A DNA stretch of 64,000 bases from Nocardiopsis eucommiae (GTDB lineage Bacteria; Actinomycetota; Actinomycetes; Streptosporangiales; Streptosporangiaceae), in contig CP074402.1 in the NCBI GenBank assembly GCA_018388625.1, positions 4,588,001-4,652,000 of the forward strand, written 5' to 3'. Numbering within the stretch: position 1 is the first letter of the stretch; each line of letters starts with the position of its first letter. Under the pieces are notes generated by a model, which had not been told where the DNA came from, did not search any database, and worked only from the letters and a program-made list of their open reading frames with translations. This document shows positions 1-8,158 of this stretch, in pieces. A program made the translations under genes and the position numbers.

Positions 1-860
1 GAGCTGTGCGAGCAGACCGGCATGTCGATCAGCGCGCTGATGCTCGCGAACGAGCAGGCCTTCGGGCGGACGCCGGACCAGATCCGGGAGGAGCTCCTGG
101 AGATCTGGACGGCGATGCGCCAGTGCGTGCGTCGCGGCGTGTCCACCGAGGGCAGCCTGCCCGGGGGCCTGAAGGTGCCCCGCCGCGCGCACCGGCTCTA
201 CCGTCAGCTGGGCGGCAACTGCGACGAGCACGGGCTGCTCGCCCCCACCCACGTGGACCCGGACCCGATGCGCGGCAGCGACTGGATCACGCTGTACGCG
301 CTGGCGGTCAACGAGGAGAACGCCGCGGGCGGACGCGTGGTGACCGCGCCGACCAACGGCGCCGCCGGTATCGTCCCGGCGGTCCTGCACTACTACCTGC
401 ACTTCAGCCCGGGCGCGGGCGACGAGGGCGTGGTCCGCTTCATGCTGACGGCGGCGGCCATCGGCATCCTGTTCAAGCAGAACGCGTCGATCTCCGGTGC
501 GGAGGTGGGCTGCCAGGGCGAGGTGGGTTCGGCCTCCTCCATGGCCGCGGCCGGTCTGGCCGAGGTCCTGGGCGGCTCCCCGCGCAGGTGGAGAACGCGG
601 CCGAGATCGCGATGGAGCACAACCTGGGGCTGACCTGCGACCCGATCGGCGGCCTGGTGCAGATCCCCTGCATCGAACGCAACGCGCTCGCCTCGGTCAA
701 GGCGATCAGCGCCACCCGAATGGCCCTGCGCGGCGACGGCAGCCACTTCGTGAGCCTGGACAAGGTCATCCGGACCATGCGCGACACCGGCCGCGACATG
801 CACGACAAGTACAAGGAGACCAGCCGAGGCGGCCTCGCCGTCAACGTCATCGAGTGCTGA
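1..860 (+). CDS. sdaA: L-serine dehydratase (L-serine ammonia-lyase), 3' part, one frame break
   Basis: Converts L-serine to pyruvate and ammonia with an oxygen-sensitive [4Fe-4S] cluster. The gene enters the window already in frame at base 1, so its 5' end is missing. Visible signatures are the segment ELCEQTG...SALMLANEQ, the cluster cysteines in GCQGE, in TCDPIGG and in QIPCIERN (the last two 11 residues apart, as in single-chain bacterial enzymes), and a normal C-terminus GGLAVNVIEC. The frame changes near base 584, where the text reads TCCCCGCGCAG; one more C restores LGGSPAQVENAAEIAMEHN. The remaining C-terminal catalytic domain is complete once this is repaired. I regard the break as a sequence error, since conservation is full on both sides. 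No downstream partner; the next gene starts about 300 bases away. Confidence 0.93.
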   Translation, partial: AVRADRHVDQRADARERAGLRADAGPDPGGAPGDLDGDAPVRASRRVHRGQPARGPEGAPPRAPALPSAGRQLRRARAARPHPRGPGPDARQRLDHAVRAGGQRGERRGRTRGDRADQRRRRYRPGGPALLPALQPGRGRRGRGPLHADGGGHRHPVQAERVDLRCGGGLPGRGGFGLLHGRGRSGRGPGRLPAQVENAAEIAMEHNLGLTCDPIGGLVQIPCIERNALASVKAISATRMALRGDGSHFVSLDKVIRTMRDTGRDMHDKYKETSRGGLAVNVIEC

Positions 861-1157
861 GCCAGTGCCGGGAATGTCCTGGTTCATCCCCTGGTTGTAC
901 GGGGGCACGGCCGATGACCGGGCTCGAGCTCCCACCCGCTCGCCCTCGTCGGCCGGCACCCCGGGTCTGGTGGCTTGAGCTCCGCTCGCCACCAGACTCG
1001 CCCCTTCCTGGCCGGTTCCGGCCACCCGGAGGGGTCACGGATCACCAGCGGTCCGCCGCTTTCCGGCGCGCTCCCGCGAGAAACACGTGACCGGCTCCGT
1101 CACCATTCCCCCGGCTCCGGGAATTCGCCCGGACGACCCGTGGTATAGATTTCGGCC
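861..1157. other. intergenic spacer between sdaA and the first lipoprotein gene
   Basis: Holds no convincing gene. Its last 60 bases, containing a candidate -10 element, resemble the region just upstream of the second lipoprotein gene near 2,540-2,606, so the tandem duplication included the promoter. Confidence 0.5.
1144..1150 (+). promoter_or_regulatory. candidate -10 element, leaderless start of lipoprotein A
   Basis: TATAGAT lies 8 bases before the GTG start at 1158, with no Shine-Dalgarno sequence between. This spacing places the transcription start at or next to the start codon, as in actinobacterial leaderless mRNAs. The copy upstream of the second lipoprotein gene keeps the same arrangement. 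Confidence 0.5.
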
Positions 1158-2422
1158 GTGATCTCCAGAACCATTCCCCCCGCCCTCCGAGTGCTCGCCC
1201 CCGCGGCCGCCCTGGCCCTGGTGCTCTCCGGCTGCGGCCTCCTCAGAACAGAGGAACCCGCTTCCACGGAGCCCGGGGAGAGCGCTTCCGAGGAGACGGA
1301 GGCACCCGACACCGAGGAGAGCGGTCCCGCCCGCGAGAGGTCCACGGGGTCGGGCTCGCTGGCCGCCCCGGGCATCCTCACCGCGGAGTGCCAGCCCGGC
1401 TGGCTGGAGTTCACCCTCCGCTCCCCGAGGACGCCCGGGAGATCACCAGCGTCCGCTTCGACACGGCCGAGGCCGTCCACGCGGAGTCCGACGACCTCTC
1501 CCACGGTCGTGCGGTGGAACCGCAGAGCCTCTCCCTGGAGACCTCCTGCGACACGACCGCGCCTTCCCTCTTCCCCGAACGCGGCCTGGTCCTGGGCACC
1601 TTCGCGGAGAGGGTCGACGGCGTCGCCGTCACGGGGTTCGGGGTCATGGCCGAGGACGGCACGTTCACGGCGCTCAGCCCCGCCCCCGAGGACGCCGGCT
1701 CCGAGGGCCCGGCCGACCACCTGCACCCCGTGGCCGACCCGGAGCGGGACAGGATCGTCTTCGTGTCGGAGACCGGTGAGAGCGAGGACGTCGTCCGGGC
1801 CCTCGACCTGGAGAGCGGCGAGTTCACCGACCTCGGCACCTGCGACACCCAGCAGATGTGCGAGCACCTCACGGTCATGCCCGGGCTGGACAGGGCCGCC
1901 ATCGACGACGGCCAGAGCACACCGATGGCCGTGGTCCTCGACGGCTCGACGGTGGTCCAGAACAACGACCTGGGGCTGTCCTTCTTCGACATCGGGGACC
2001 AGGCCGACAACGACGTGGTCGACCTGACCCTCAACTTCCTCAACAGGGACCGCACCACCGAGGTGGACGTCGACGCCAGCGGCACCGTCCGGGCCCTCGA
2101 CGCCAACACCCTGCTCTTCGACGACGAGGTGCTGAGCGTCCTGGAGTTCACCGAGACCACCCTCGAGGGCTACGAGGAGGAGAACTCCACCACCCCACGG
2201 AACCTGTGGGAGCCCCTGCCGGTCGATCGGACGCTGTCCCCCGACGGCGACGGGGTGAACTCGCACGTCGTGCCCTCTCCCGACGGCGGCGAGGTCCTCT
2301 TCCGCAACGAACCCCAGAGCGGTCCCGCCAGCTGGTACAAGGTGCCCACGGACGGGTCCGGCGCCCCGGAGGAGCTTTCCGAGATGCCCGGGAGCGTCTC
2401 GACGGTCATCAGCTGGCGATGA
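1158..2422 (+). CDS. secreted lipoprotein with C-terminal PD40/TolB-like beta-propeller motif (copy A), one frame break
   Basis: Function unknown. The N-terminus MISRTIPPALRVLAPAA is followed by a hydrophobic stretch and the lipobox LSGC, then an acidic Ser/Glu/Thr-rich linker of about 50 residues typical of lipoproteins. The globular part ends with SPDGGEVLFRNEPQSGP, which resembles a PD40/TolB propeller blade. The frame changes near base 1,427 in CGCTCCCCGAGG; one extra C joins FTLRSPEDAREITSVRF. A diverged paralog follows directly at 2607-3889 and aligns over the whole length, including HGRAVE, ADPE.DRI.FV and VFTETT-like segments. Start GTG at 1158 has no ribosome binding site and is probably leaderless. 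A surface sensor or binding protein is possible, but nothing in the sequence identifies a ligand. Confidence 0.82.
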
Positions 2423-2592
2423 CCCCTGAGGGGCACCCACCTGGCCACAACCGGCCACGGGCCTCCGGTCGGACCGTTCAGGGCTCGCCCCAGCTCCGAA
2501 TCCTCCTGTTTCCAGCTGGTTCTCGTGGGAAAGGCATGGCCATTCTCACGGTCATTCCCGGAACTCCCCGAATTCCCACCCTCCACGGGTGG

Positions 2593-2599
2593 GATAGGT
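2593..2599 (+). promoter_or_regulatory. candidate -10 element, leaderless start of lipoprotein B
   Basis: GATAGGT lies 8 bases before the GTG start at 2607. The surrounding 40 bases match the region upstream of copy A, and again there is no Shine-Dalgarno sequence. Confidence 0.45.
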
Positions 2600-2606
2600 T
2601 TCGCCC

Positions 2607-3889
2607 GTGACCTCCAGAACCATTTCCCCCGTTATCCGCGCGCTCGCTCCAGCGGCCGCGCTGGCCCTGTTCCTCTCCGCCTGCGGCGGCTCCGACGACG
2701 CACCGGGTGACGGTGAGGACGCCTCCGCCGCCACCGGCGAGGAGATCGAGGGGTCAGCTGAAGACACACAGGAAACGAATCCTCCTTCGGCGACCCCGGC
2801 ATCCTCGCGGCGGACTGCTCGGAGGGCGACATCGGGCCCACCAGCGCATCCCTCACCCTCTACTCCGCCGAGGACGGCGGTCCGCTCCACACTGCGGCCT
2901 TCTCCACCCTCGAAGTCACATACGCGGTGTCCGAGGAGCTCTCCCACGGACGGGCGGTGGAAACGGACACACTCACGTTGCCGGAGATGTGCACCGGTGA
3001 ACCGGGGATCTACATCCCGGATCGGGGCATGGTCCTCGCCACCTTCCAGGAGGTGGTGAACGGCAACACCATTCCCGGTTTCGGGGTTCTGGACGAGCAC
3101 GGCACGTTCACGGCGCTGAGCCCCGAACAGGAGGTGTCCGACTTCGCCACCCCCATCGAGTACCTCCACTCGGTCGCCGACCCGGAGGGCGACCGAATCC
3201 TCTTCGTGGAGGACAACGGAGAGGACACCCTGTCCATCCAGGCCATGGACCTCGAGAACGGGGAGATCACCGACATCGGCAACTGCCCCAAGCTCCAGTG
3301 CCAGAACCTCACCGTCATTCCCGGCCTGGACGCGGCGGTCATGGGCAACCTCCCCTACAACGACCTGCTCCCGGTCCTCGGCGGGTCGGCGATCATAGCG
3401 AGCACGGGCTCGGGCAACATGCACTTCATCGACCTGGGCGAGCACGCCAATGACGACGTGATCAACCTCGACGAGGTCTTCGACACCAGGGAAATCCTTG
3501 GCTCGGACCCCGGACCGGACAGCCCACCCAACGTGGTGGTGGAGGGCCGCGGCCCGATCACGGCAATCGACGACAACAGTGTCGTCTTCGAGGACAACGT
3601 GCTGACTGTCTGGGAGTTCACGGAAACGACCTTCACGGACTACGAAGCGGAGCACTCGGACACGCTCCAATACGAGCGGCCCGCTCTTCCCGCCACCGCG
3701 ACCCTGGTCCCCGAAGGCCCGCGCGAGAACTCCGACCCCAACGTGTCTCCCGACGGCACCGAGGTCATCTTCCTCTCGAATCCCCAAACCGGCGGCTCCA
3801 GCTGGTACAGGGTCCCCGTGGACGGGTCCAGCGAACCGGAGGAGTTCCCCGAGTTCCCCAGCAACGTCACCGTTCTCTCCTGGACGTAA
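2607..3889 (+). CDS. secreted lipoprotein with C-terminal PD40/TolB-like beta-propeller motif (copy B), one frame break
   Basis: Paralog of the preceding gene. Signal peptide MTSRTISPVIRALAPAA, lipobox LSAC at about residue 23-26, acidic linker, then a domain shared with copy A (SHGRAVE, DEHGTFTALSPE, ADPEGDRILFVED, and a final SPDGTEVIFLSNPQTGG blade). The reading frame changes somewhere between 2,760 and 2,785, between the linker (AEDTQE) and SFGDPGILAADC; unlike most breaks in this window no obvious homopolymer is present there. Copies A and B diverge in the linker and in the middle of the domain, so the duplication is not recent. Ends just before a strong convergent terminator. Ligand and role are unknown. 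Confidence 0.82.
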
Positions 3890-3919
3890 AATCCGAATCC
3901 GCTTCGGTGTCACAGGCCA

Positions 3920-3956
3920 GGGAGGTCGATGCCCCGCGACGGGGCACCGACCTCCC
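3920..3956. terminator. bidirectional hairpin terminator
   Basis: GGGAGGTCG-A-TGCCCCG pairs with CGGGGCA-C-CGACCTCCC across a CGA loop, a stem of about 16 base pairs with one mismatch. It sits between two convergent genes, so it probably serves both strands. No U tract, as is common in high-GC actinomycetes. Confidence 0.7.
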
Positions 3957-3972
3957 AACGTGATCCGCTCGC

Positions 3973-4563
3973 TCAGGCGAGACTGCGCCGGGGGTTCCTG
4001 GCCGGAGCGGTCATGGACATCCGGATGACGGCGGGCACCTGGTCGAGTTCGAGGGCGCCGCGCAGGTTGGTGATGGCCTCCGAGCGGACGCGCCGCCAGA
4101 TCCCCGCCACGTCGGCGTCGTCCTCCAGGGTCAGCGCCAGCCGAAGGTGGGGGTGGTCGCCCGACTCCGTGAGGCGGGCACGGGCCCGACGCACCCCGGG
4201 ATAGTCGGCGACCTCCTGCTCCAGGGCGCCCCGGGCTGCGCTCTCCGGCATCTCCACGTTGCCCGCCTCGTCGCGGGCGAGGTACAGACGGCCCACGGTG
4301 TCGTTCATGCCCTGCACCATCAGCCAGCGCAGGGCCAGGAACCCGGCCACGAACGCGACGGCCACCGCCACGTAGGGCACCCACTGCTGGGCGAGCACCG
4401 CGTTGGTCCGGTCCCCGAGCAGCGGGGTGGCGGCGAGGTCCCCGCCGAGGAGCCCCCGTCCGACGGCCAGGGCCGCGAGGCCCGCCGCCAGCAGGACGAC
4501 TCCCACGATCACCAGGCCCAGGCGGTTGCCCCGGGCCGACCTTCGAGACCTGTCCCGCGCCAT
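3973..4563 (-). CDS. AmaP-like alkaline shock response membrane anchor protein
   Basis: Two predicted membrane helices near the N-terminus (LGLVIVGVVLLAAGLAALAVG and a second around YVAVAVAFVAGFLALRW) are followed by a soluble domain (YLARDEAGNVEMPESAARGALEQEVADYPGVRRARARL). This layout matches proteins that tether Asp23-family proteins to the membrane. The ATG at 4563 has GGAGGG six bases upstream, so I prefer it to the TTG at 4569 that overlaps the previous stop. It is the last gene of the stress cluster and lies 2 bases after the DUF6286 gene, so the two are surely co-transcribed. Function is assigned by family and context only. Confidence 0.75.
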   Translation of the reverse strand: MARDRSRRSARGNRLGLVIVGVVLLAAGLAALAVGRGLLGGDLAATPLLGDRTNAVLAQQWVPYVAVAVAFVAGFLALRWLMVQGMNDTVGRLYLARDEAGNVEMPESAARGALEQEVADYPGVRRARARLTESGDHPHLRLALTLEDDADVAGIWRRVRSEAITNLRGALELDQVPAVIRMSMTAPARNPRRSLA

Positions 4564-4565
4564 GG

Positions 4566-5171
4566 TCAACCCTCCGCGTATCGAACGTGCGTGGCGATCC
4601 GCATGCTGCGCAGCGGCGCCAACTCCTCCAGCCGGTGCTCCACGGCCGAGGTGACCTCGGCGGGCAGCCCGTGCGAGTCACGCATCCCGGTGCGCACGTG
4701 AACCCGGAGCCGGTTGCCGCGCACGGCCACGTGCACGTGTTCGACCCCGCTCACGTCCTGAGCGGCGGACGCCACCGCCCGCCTCAGCGCGGGCCGGGTC
4801 AGGCCGACGACCAGCGCCGGGTCGTCGGTACGCAACGCGGTCCACCGGCTCCGCCCCGGGGCCAGCGCCACCACGATCAGGGCCAACCCGATCAGCGCCA
4901 GGACCGCCGAGGCGATCTGCACCGACGGTTCGGACCAGGTCGTGGCGGCGGCGTAGTCCGTGGCCGGGCCGACCGGGATCAGCCGCAGCGGATTGCCCGC
5001 GAGCGCGGCGATCACCTCGGCCGCGGCGACCACGGCCACCACCAGGATCAGCAACCCGGTGAGGACCGCCGGCCAGGACCTGCGTGGTCGGAACGTGTGG
5101 ACGGCGACCCGCTTGGCGCGGCGGTCGATCCCCTGGCTCGGACGCGCGAGCGCCTCTTCCACAGTGGTCAT
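4566..5171 (-). CDS. DUF6286-type membrane protein of the Asp23 cluster
   Basis: About 201 residues. The N-terminus (MTTVEEALARPSQG) is charged, then two membrane segments occur (WPAVLTGLLILVVAVVAAAEV and IASAVLALIGLALIVVALA), and a C-terminal soluble part contains LRRAVASAAQDVSGVEHVHVAV, which resembles the strand-helix pattern of Asp23 proteins. It lies 2 bases after the stop of the preceding Asp23 gene and overlaps closely with the AmaP-like gene downstream. Genes of this type accompany Asp23 proteins in Streptomyces and relatives. The molecular function is not established. Confidence 0.75.
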   Translation of the reverse strand: MTTVEEALARPSQGIDRRAKRVAVHTFRPRRSWPAVLTGLLILVVAVVAAAEVIAALAGNPLRLIPVGPATDYAAATTWSEPSVQIASAVLALIGLALIVVALAPGRSRWTALRTDDPALVVGLTRPALRRAVASAAQDVSGVEHVHVAVRGNRLRVHVRTGMRDSHGLPAEVTSAVEHRLEELAPLRSMRIATHVRYAEG

Positions 5172-5172
5172 G

Positions 5173-5538
5173 TCAGCGCACCAGCTCCGCGATCTCGATG
5201 TCGATGTGGTGGACCTGTTTGCCGGTGATCCGCTCGACCCGGTCCTTGACGTGGCCGCGCACCTCTTCGGCCACCTGGCGGGCGGGCCTCGGGTAGCGCA
5301 CCCCGACCCGCAGCCTCAGGAGGACGATCTCCCCGCTCACCCTGGCGCGGGCCGCCCTCGACCGCACGGCCCGTGCCCCGGCGACCTCCCCGACGGCCCT
5401 GGCCGCCACCTTCTCAATGGCGGCCCCGGGAATCTCCGTGCGGCCTCCGGGGTCCCGGACCCGGGTGTGCCTCCCGGGCTCCCCCTCGGGGGCGTGCCCC
5501 CGCTGACGAGGGACGGTGTCACTGCGAACCCCGACCAC
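5173..5538 (-). CDS. Asp23/Gls24 family envelope stress protein
   Basis: About 121 residues. The family pattern is visible as IPGAAIEKVAARAVGEVAGARAV, then LRLRVGVRYPRPARQVAEEVRGHVKDRVERITGKQVHHIDIEIAEL, that is a helix, a strand, an amphipathic helix and a final strand (VHHIDIEI). Asp23 proteins are abundant, bind membrane anchors and relate to cell envelope stress and sigma factor control in Gram-positive bacteria. Start GTG at 5538 follows a GAGG. Third Asp23-type gene of the cluster. Confidence 0.8.
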   Translation of the reverse strand: MVGVRSDTVPRQRGHAPEGEPGRHTRVRDPGGRTEIPGAAIEKVAARAVGEVAGARAVRSRAARARVSGEIVLLRLRVGVRYPRPARQVAEEVRGHVKDRVERITGKQVHHIDIEIAELVR

Positions 5539-5552
5539 GACCTCACCCCTGT

Positions 5553-5726
5553 CTACGCCGACCGCCGTGTGAACATCTCGGCGAGGTCGATCTCACCCTC
5601 CATCGCCCGGCCCGCGACGAACCCGACGAGGCCGAGGACCAGTACCAACGCGAAGGCGGGGAACCCGCCGAACGCCGCAGCGAGCCCGAGTACCGTCCCG
5701 TAGGACAGTCCGACGATGGGCCACAT
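5553..5726 (-). CDS. 57-aa membrane peptide of the Asp23 cluster
   Basis: A short open frame starting ATG at 5726 and ending TAG at 5553. The product begins MWPIVGLSYGTVLG, has one long hydrophobic segment through FPAFALVLVLGLVGFVAG, and ends EGEIDLAEMFTRRSA. GGGGGTAGC precedes the start by a suitable distance. Codon use fits its neighbours, and it sits between two Asp23-type genes in the same direction with short gaps. Streptomyces Asp23 clusters carry a similar small membrane gene, so I think it is real despite its size. It probably assists membrane tethering; this is inference. Confidence 0.72.
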   Translation of the reverse strand: MWPIVGLSYGTVLGLAAAFGGFPAFALVLVLGLVGFVAGRAMEGEIDLAEMFTRRSA

Positions 5727-5756
5727 GGCTACCCCCTCTAATCCCTGCTTGTAGGT

Positions 5757-6070
5757 CTAGCTGGCGGTGCGTGTGCCGTCTCCGAGCCCGGCGACCACGT
5801 CCTCCACGGACACGTGGACGGCGCGGCCGCCGGACAGCGGGGCCAGGCCCCGGCGGATCTCGGCGGCGACCTCCGGTAGCGGTCGCCCGTAGCGGAGGAC
5901 CACACCGACCTCGACGTGGTCGTCCCGCACGGCCACCCCCGGACCCGTCCCCCCGGCACCGCGGTGCTCAGGGTTCCGAAGGATCCGGAGGACAGTTCCA
6001 CCACGTCGGAGAAGCGCAGCGCGCCCTCCGCGAGAGCCCGTGCGATCGCGCCCCGGTCGTCGCCGCCCAC
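5757..6070 (-). CDS. small Asp23-like protein, one frame break
   Basis: About 104 residues after repair. GTG at 6070 lies 2 bases after the stop of the larger Asp23 gene. The N-terminal part reads RGAIARALAEGALRFSDVVEL, then the Asp23-like pattern DHVEVGVVLRYGRPLPEVAAEI and VHVSVEDVVAGL. The frame changes near 5,938 (GGTCCGGGGGTGGCC on the coding strand); one more G gives VRGVAVRDDHVEV. This is the smallest and most divergent of the three Asp23-type proteins here. Contains a rare CTA leucine codon. Confidence 0.72.
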
Positions 6071-6072
6071 GG

Positions 6073-6549
6073 CTACTGGACCCTGGGCTCGGAGTCGCCG
6101 CGGTCGGCGGACTCGTCGTCCCCGGGCAGGTGGATGTCGTCCACCCGGATGTTGATCTCGGTGACCTCCAGGCCCGTCATCCGCTCGACCGCGTGGGTGA
6201 CGTTGCGCCGTACCGCGGCGGCGAGGTCCTGGATGGCGGCCCCGTACTCGACGACCAGGTCGATGTCGACGGCGGCCTGGCGTTCCCCCACCTCGACGGA
6301 GACGCCCTGCGCCACCGACCCGGAGGAGCTGCCGCCGCTCACGGCGTCGCGCACCGCACCGACCACGCGCGCGGCCCCGCCGCCCATGGCGTGGACGCCG
6401 CCGATCTCGCGGGCCGCCATACCGGCGATCTTGGCCACGACGCCGTCAGCGATCTGGGTGTGCCCCTGCTCGTGCCTGCTATCGGAGTCGCGGCCGCCCT
6501 TGGACTCACGGGCGCTCGGTACCGCGGATTCGGTCTTGATGTCCGACAC
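6073..6549 (-). CDS. Asp23/Gls24 family envelope stress protein
   Basis: 158 residues. A charged, disordered N-terminus of about 28 residues precedes a complete Asp23 domain: IADGVVAKIAGMAAREIGGVHAMGG, then VEVGERQAAVDIDLVVEYGAAI and RNVTHAVERMTGLEVTEINIRVDDI. It is the best family match of the cluster. First of the Asp23 run, downstream of csbD by about 40 bases, and followed by the small Asp23-like gene within 2 bases. General stress (SigB-like) control would fit but I cannot show it. Confidence 0.88.
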   Translation of the reverse strand: MSDIKTESAVPSARESKGGRDSDSRHEQGHTQIADGVVAKIAGMAAREIGGVHAMGGGAARVVGAVRDAVSGGSSSGSVAQGVSVEVGERQAAVDIDLVVEYGAAIQDLAAAVRRNVTHAVERMTGLEVTEINIRVDDIHLPGDDESADRGDSEPRVQ

Positions 6550-6589
6550 TGGTCCCCCTACGCAGTGCGAAAAGCCGTTCTGGACGCCG

Positions 6590-6793
6590 CTACTTCTTCT
6601 TGAAGACGCCCTTGATCTTGTCCTCGGCCTTGTCCTTGAGGTCCTCGGCCTTGTCCTTCGCCTTGTCGGCGGCGTCCTTGGCCCCGGACTTGGCCTGGTC
6701 GAACTTGCCCTCGGCCTCGGTGCCCTTGTCGCCGGTGACCTTGCCGAGGGCTTCCTTGCCCTTGCCGGCGGCGTCGTCGAAGTGCTTGCCCAT
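6590..6793 (-). CDS. CsbD family general stress protein
   Basis: 67 residues, almost entirely Lys, Asp, Ala, Gly and Glu: MGKHFDDAAGKGKEALGKV followed by repeated KAKDKAEDLKDKAEDK. CsbD proteins are small hydrophilic stress proteins under SigB control in Bacillus. GGGGACA lies upstream of the ATG. It heads the Asp23 cluster, which supports a shared stress response. Biochemical role of the family is unknown. Confidence 0.88.
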   Translation of the reverse strand: MGKHFDDAAGKGKEALGKVTGDKGTEAEGKFDQAKSGAKDAADKAKDKAEDLKDKAEDKIKGVFKKK

Positions 6794-7090
6794 GAGTGTC
6801 CCCCTGATCAGAGCCGTTACGGCTCAGGGTTGTCAGTCCGAAACCCGTGTCGCCCCGGTCGGGACGACCGGAACGGTTTCGACCTCATCACACCTTATAC
6901 GCACGCTATGTAGCCAACAAGAAACTTGGAGTCATGATTTGCAGGTCAGAAGGGTAACGGTGTCACCATCCTTGCCCCAAAACCACTTCCGGAACCCCGG
7001 CTGGGCTGGAAAAACGTCAGGGGCGCCCGTAGGCACCCCTGCGTCCGAAATCGTGTCGCGCCGCCACGCCGCCGGGCCGGGCGGCGGCTC
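6794..7090. other. intergenic region between purU end and csbD start
   Basis: Contains the promoter region of the csbD/Asp23 cluster on the minus strand. A stretch around 6,895-6,935 reads GTTTCTTG...GCGTAT on the minus strand, loosely like a SigB-type promoter, but the spacing (about 19 bases) is longer than usual, so I do not call it. Near 7,019-7,040 a short imperfect hairpin (AGGGG-C-GCC / GGC-A-CCCCT) may end purU transcription. Confidence 0.4.
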
Positions 7091-7977
7091 CTAGCCGAAG
7101 ATCACCGTCTTGTCCCCGTTGAGCAGGACCCGTCGCTGGGCGTGCCAGTTCACGGCGCGCGCCAGGGCCACGGACTCCAGGTCCCGGCCGATCGCGGTGA
7201 GCTGCTCCGGGCTGTGGGTGTGGTCGACCCGGGAGACCTCCTGCTCGATGATCGGGCCCTCGTCCAGGTCGGCCGTGACGTAGTGGGCGGTGGCGCCGAT
7301 CAGCTTCACCCGCGCGCGTGCGCCTGGTGGTAGGGCCGGGCGCCCTTGAAGCTGGGGAGGAAGGAGTGGTGGATGTTGATGATGCGCCCGGACATCTTGG
7401 TGCACAGCTGCTCGGAGAGCACCTGCATGTAGCGGGCCAGCACCACCAGGTCCACGTCGTAGGAGTCGACCAGCTCCAGGACCCGGCCCTCCTGCTCACC
7501 CTTGTTCTCGGGGGTGACGGGCAGGTGGTGGAAGTCCACGCCGTAGGAGTCGGCCAGGAACTCCAGGTCGGGGTGGTTCGAGACCACCGCCGCGATGTCG
7601 ATGTCCAGCAGGCCGCTGCGCTGGCGGTACAGGAGATCGTTGAGGCAGTGCCCGAACCGCGACACCATGACGATCATGCGCGGGCGCACGTCCCGCGCCT
7701 GGAGGTCCCACTCCACGAACGAGCCGCCGTCGCCGCCGCCGAACCCACCGGCCAGGGACGCGAAGGCCCCGCGCAGGGCGTCCTCGCTGACCGCGCCCGC
7801 GGGCCCCGCCTCCGCCACGAACTGGGTCCGGAGGAAGAAGCGACCGCTGAAGTGGTCGCCGTACTGCTGACTCTCGGTGATGTTGCACCCGTGGTCGGCC
7901 AACAGGTTGGCCACCGCCGCGACGATACCCCGGCTGTCGGGGCAGGAGAGGGTCAGGACGTACTCGCGCTCGTTCAT
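7091..7977 (-). CDS. purU: formyltetrahydrofolate deformylase, one frame break
   Basis: Hydrolyses 10-formyl-THF to formate and THF, balancing one-carbon pools and supplying formate for purine synthesis. An N-terminal ACT domain (VLTLSCPDSRGIVAAVANLL) is followed by a formyl hydrolase domain with MIVMVSRFGHCLNDLLYR, VSNHPDLE, and the active-site region NIHHSFLPSFKGARPYHQA (Asn and His of the triad) and LDEGPIIEQE (Asp). The frame changes near 7,316, inside GCGCGCGGGTGAAG on the coding strand; one more G restores AHARGVKLIGATAHYV. About 295 residues after repair, normal for the family. Start taken at ATG 7977. Confidence 0.92.
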
Positions 7978-8158
7978 GAAAGGAAACAACTCCCGGGGTC
8001 GACCGGCTGATCAGCCGTGACGCCCCAGGATATCCAGCGTGTGGCACCCACGGGGCCGCCCTCCGGGTATCCCGCGTCACCGCTCCTGACCGGAAAAGCA
8101 CGAAATCGGGCCCTCCGGACAATATGAAGCTCATTCATGTTCTGGCATCCTCGGGAAC

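Noticed and set aside
6895..6935. SigB-type promoter for the csbD/Asp23 cluster
   Set aside because: GTTT and GCGTAT are present but the spacer is about 19 bases, longer than the usual 13-16.
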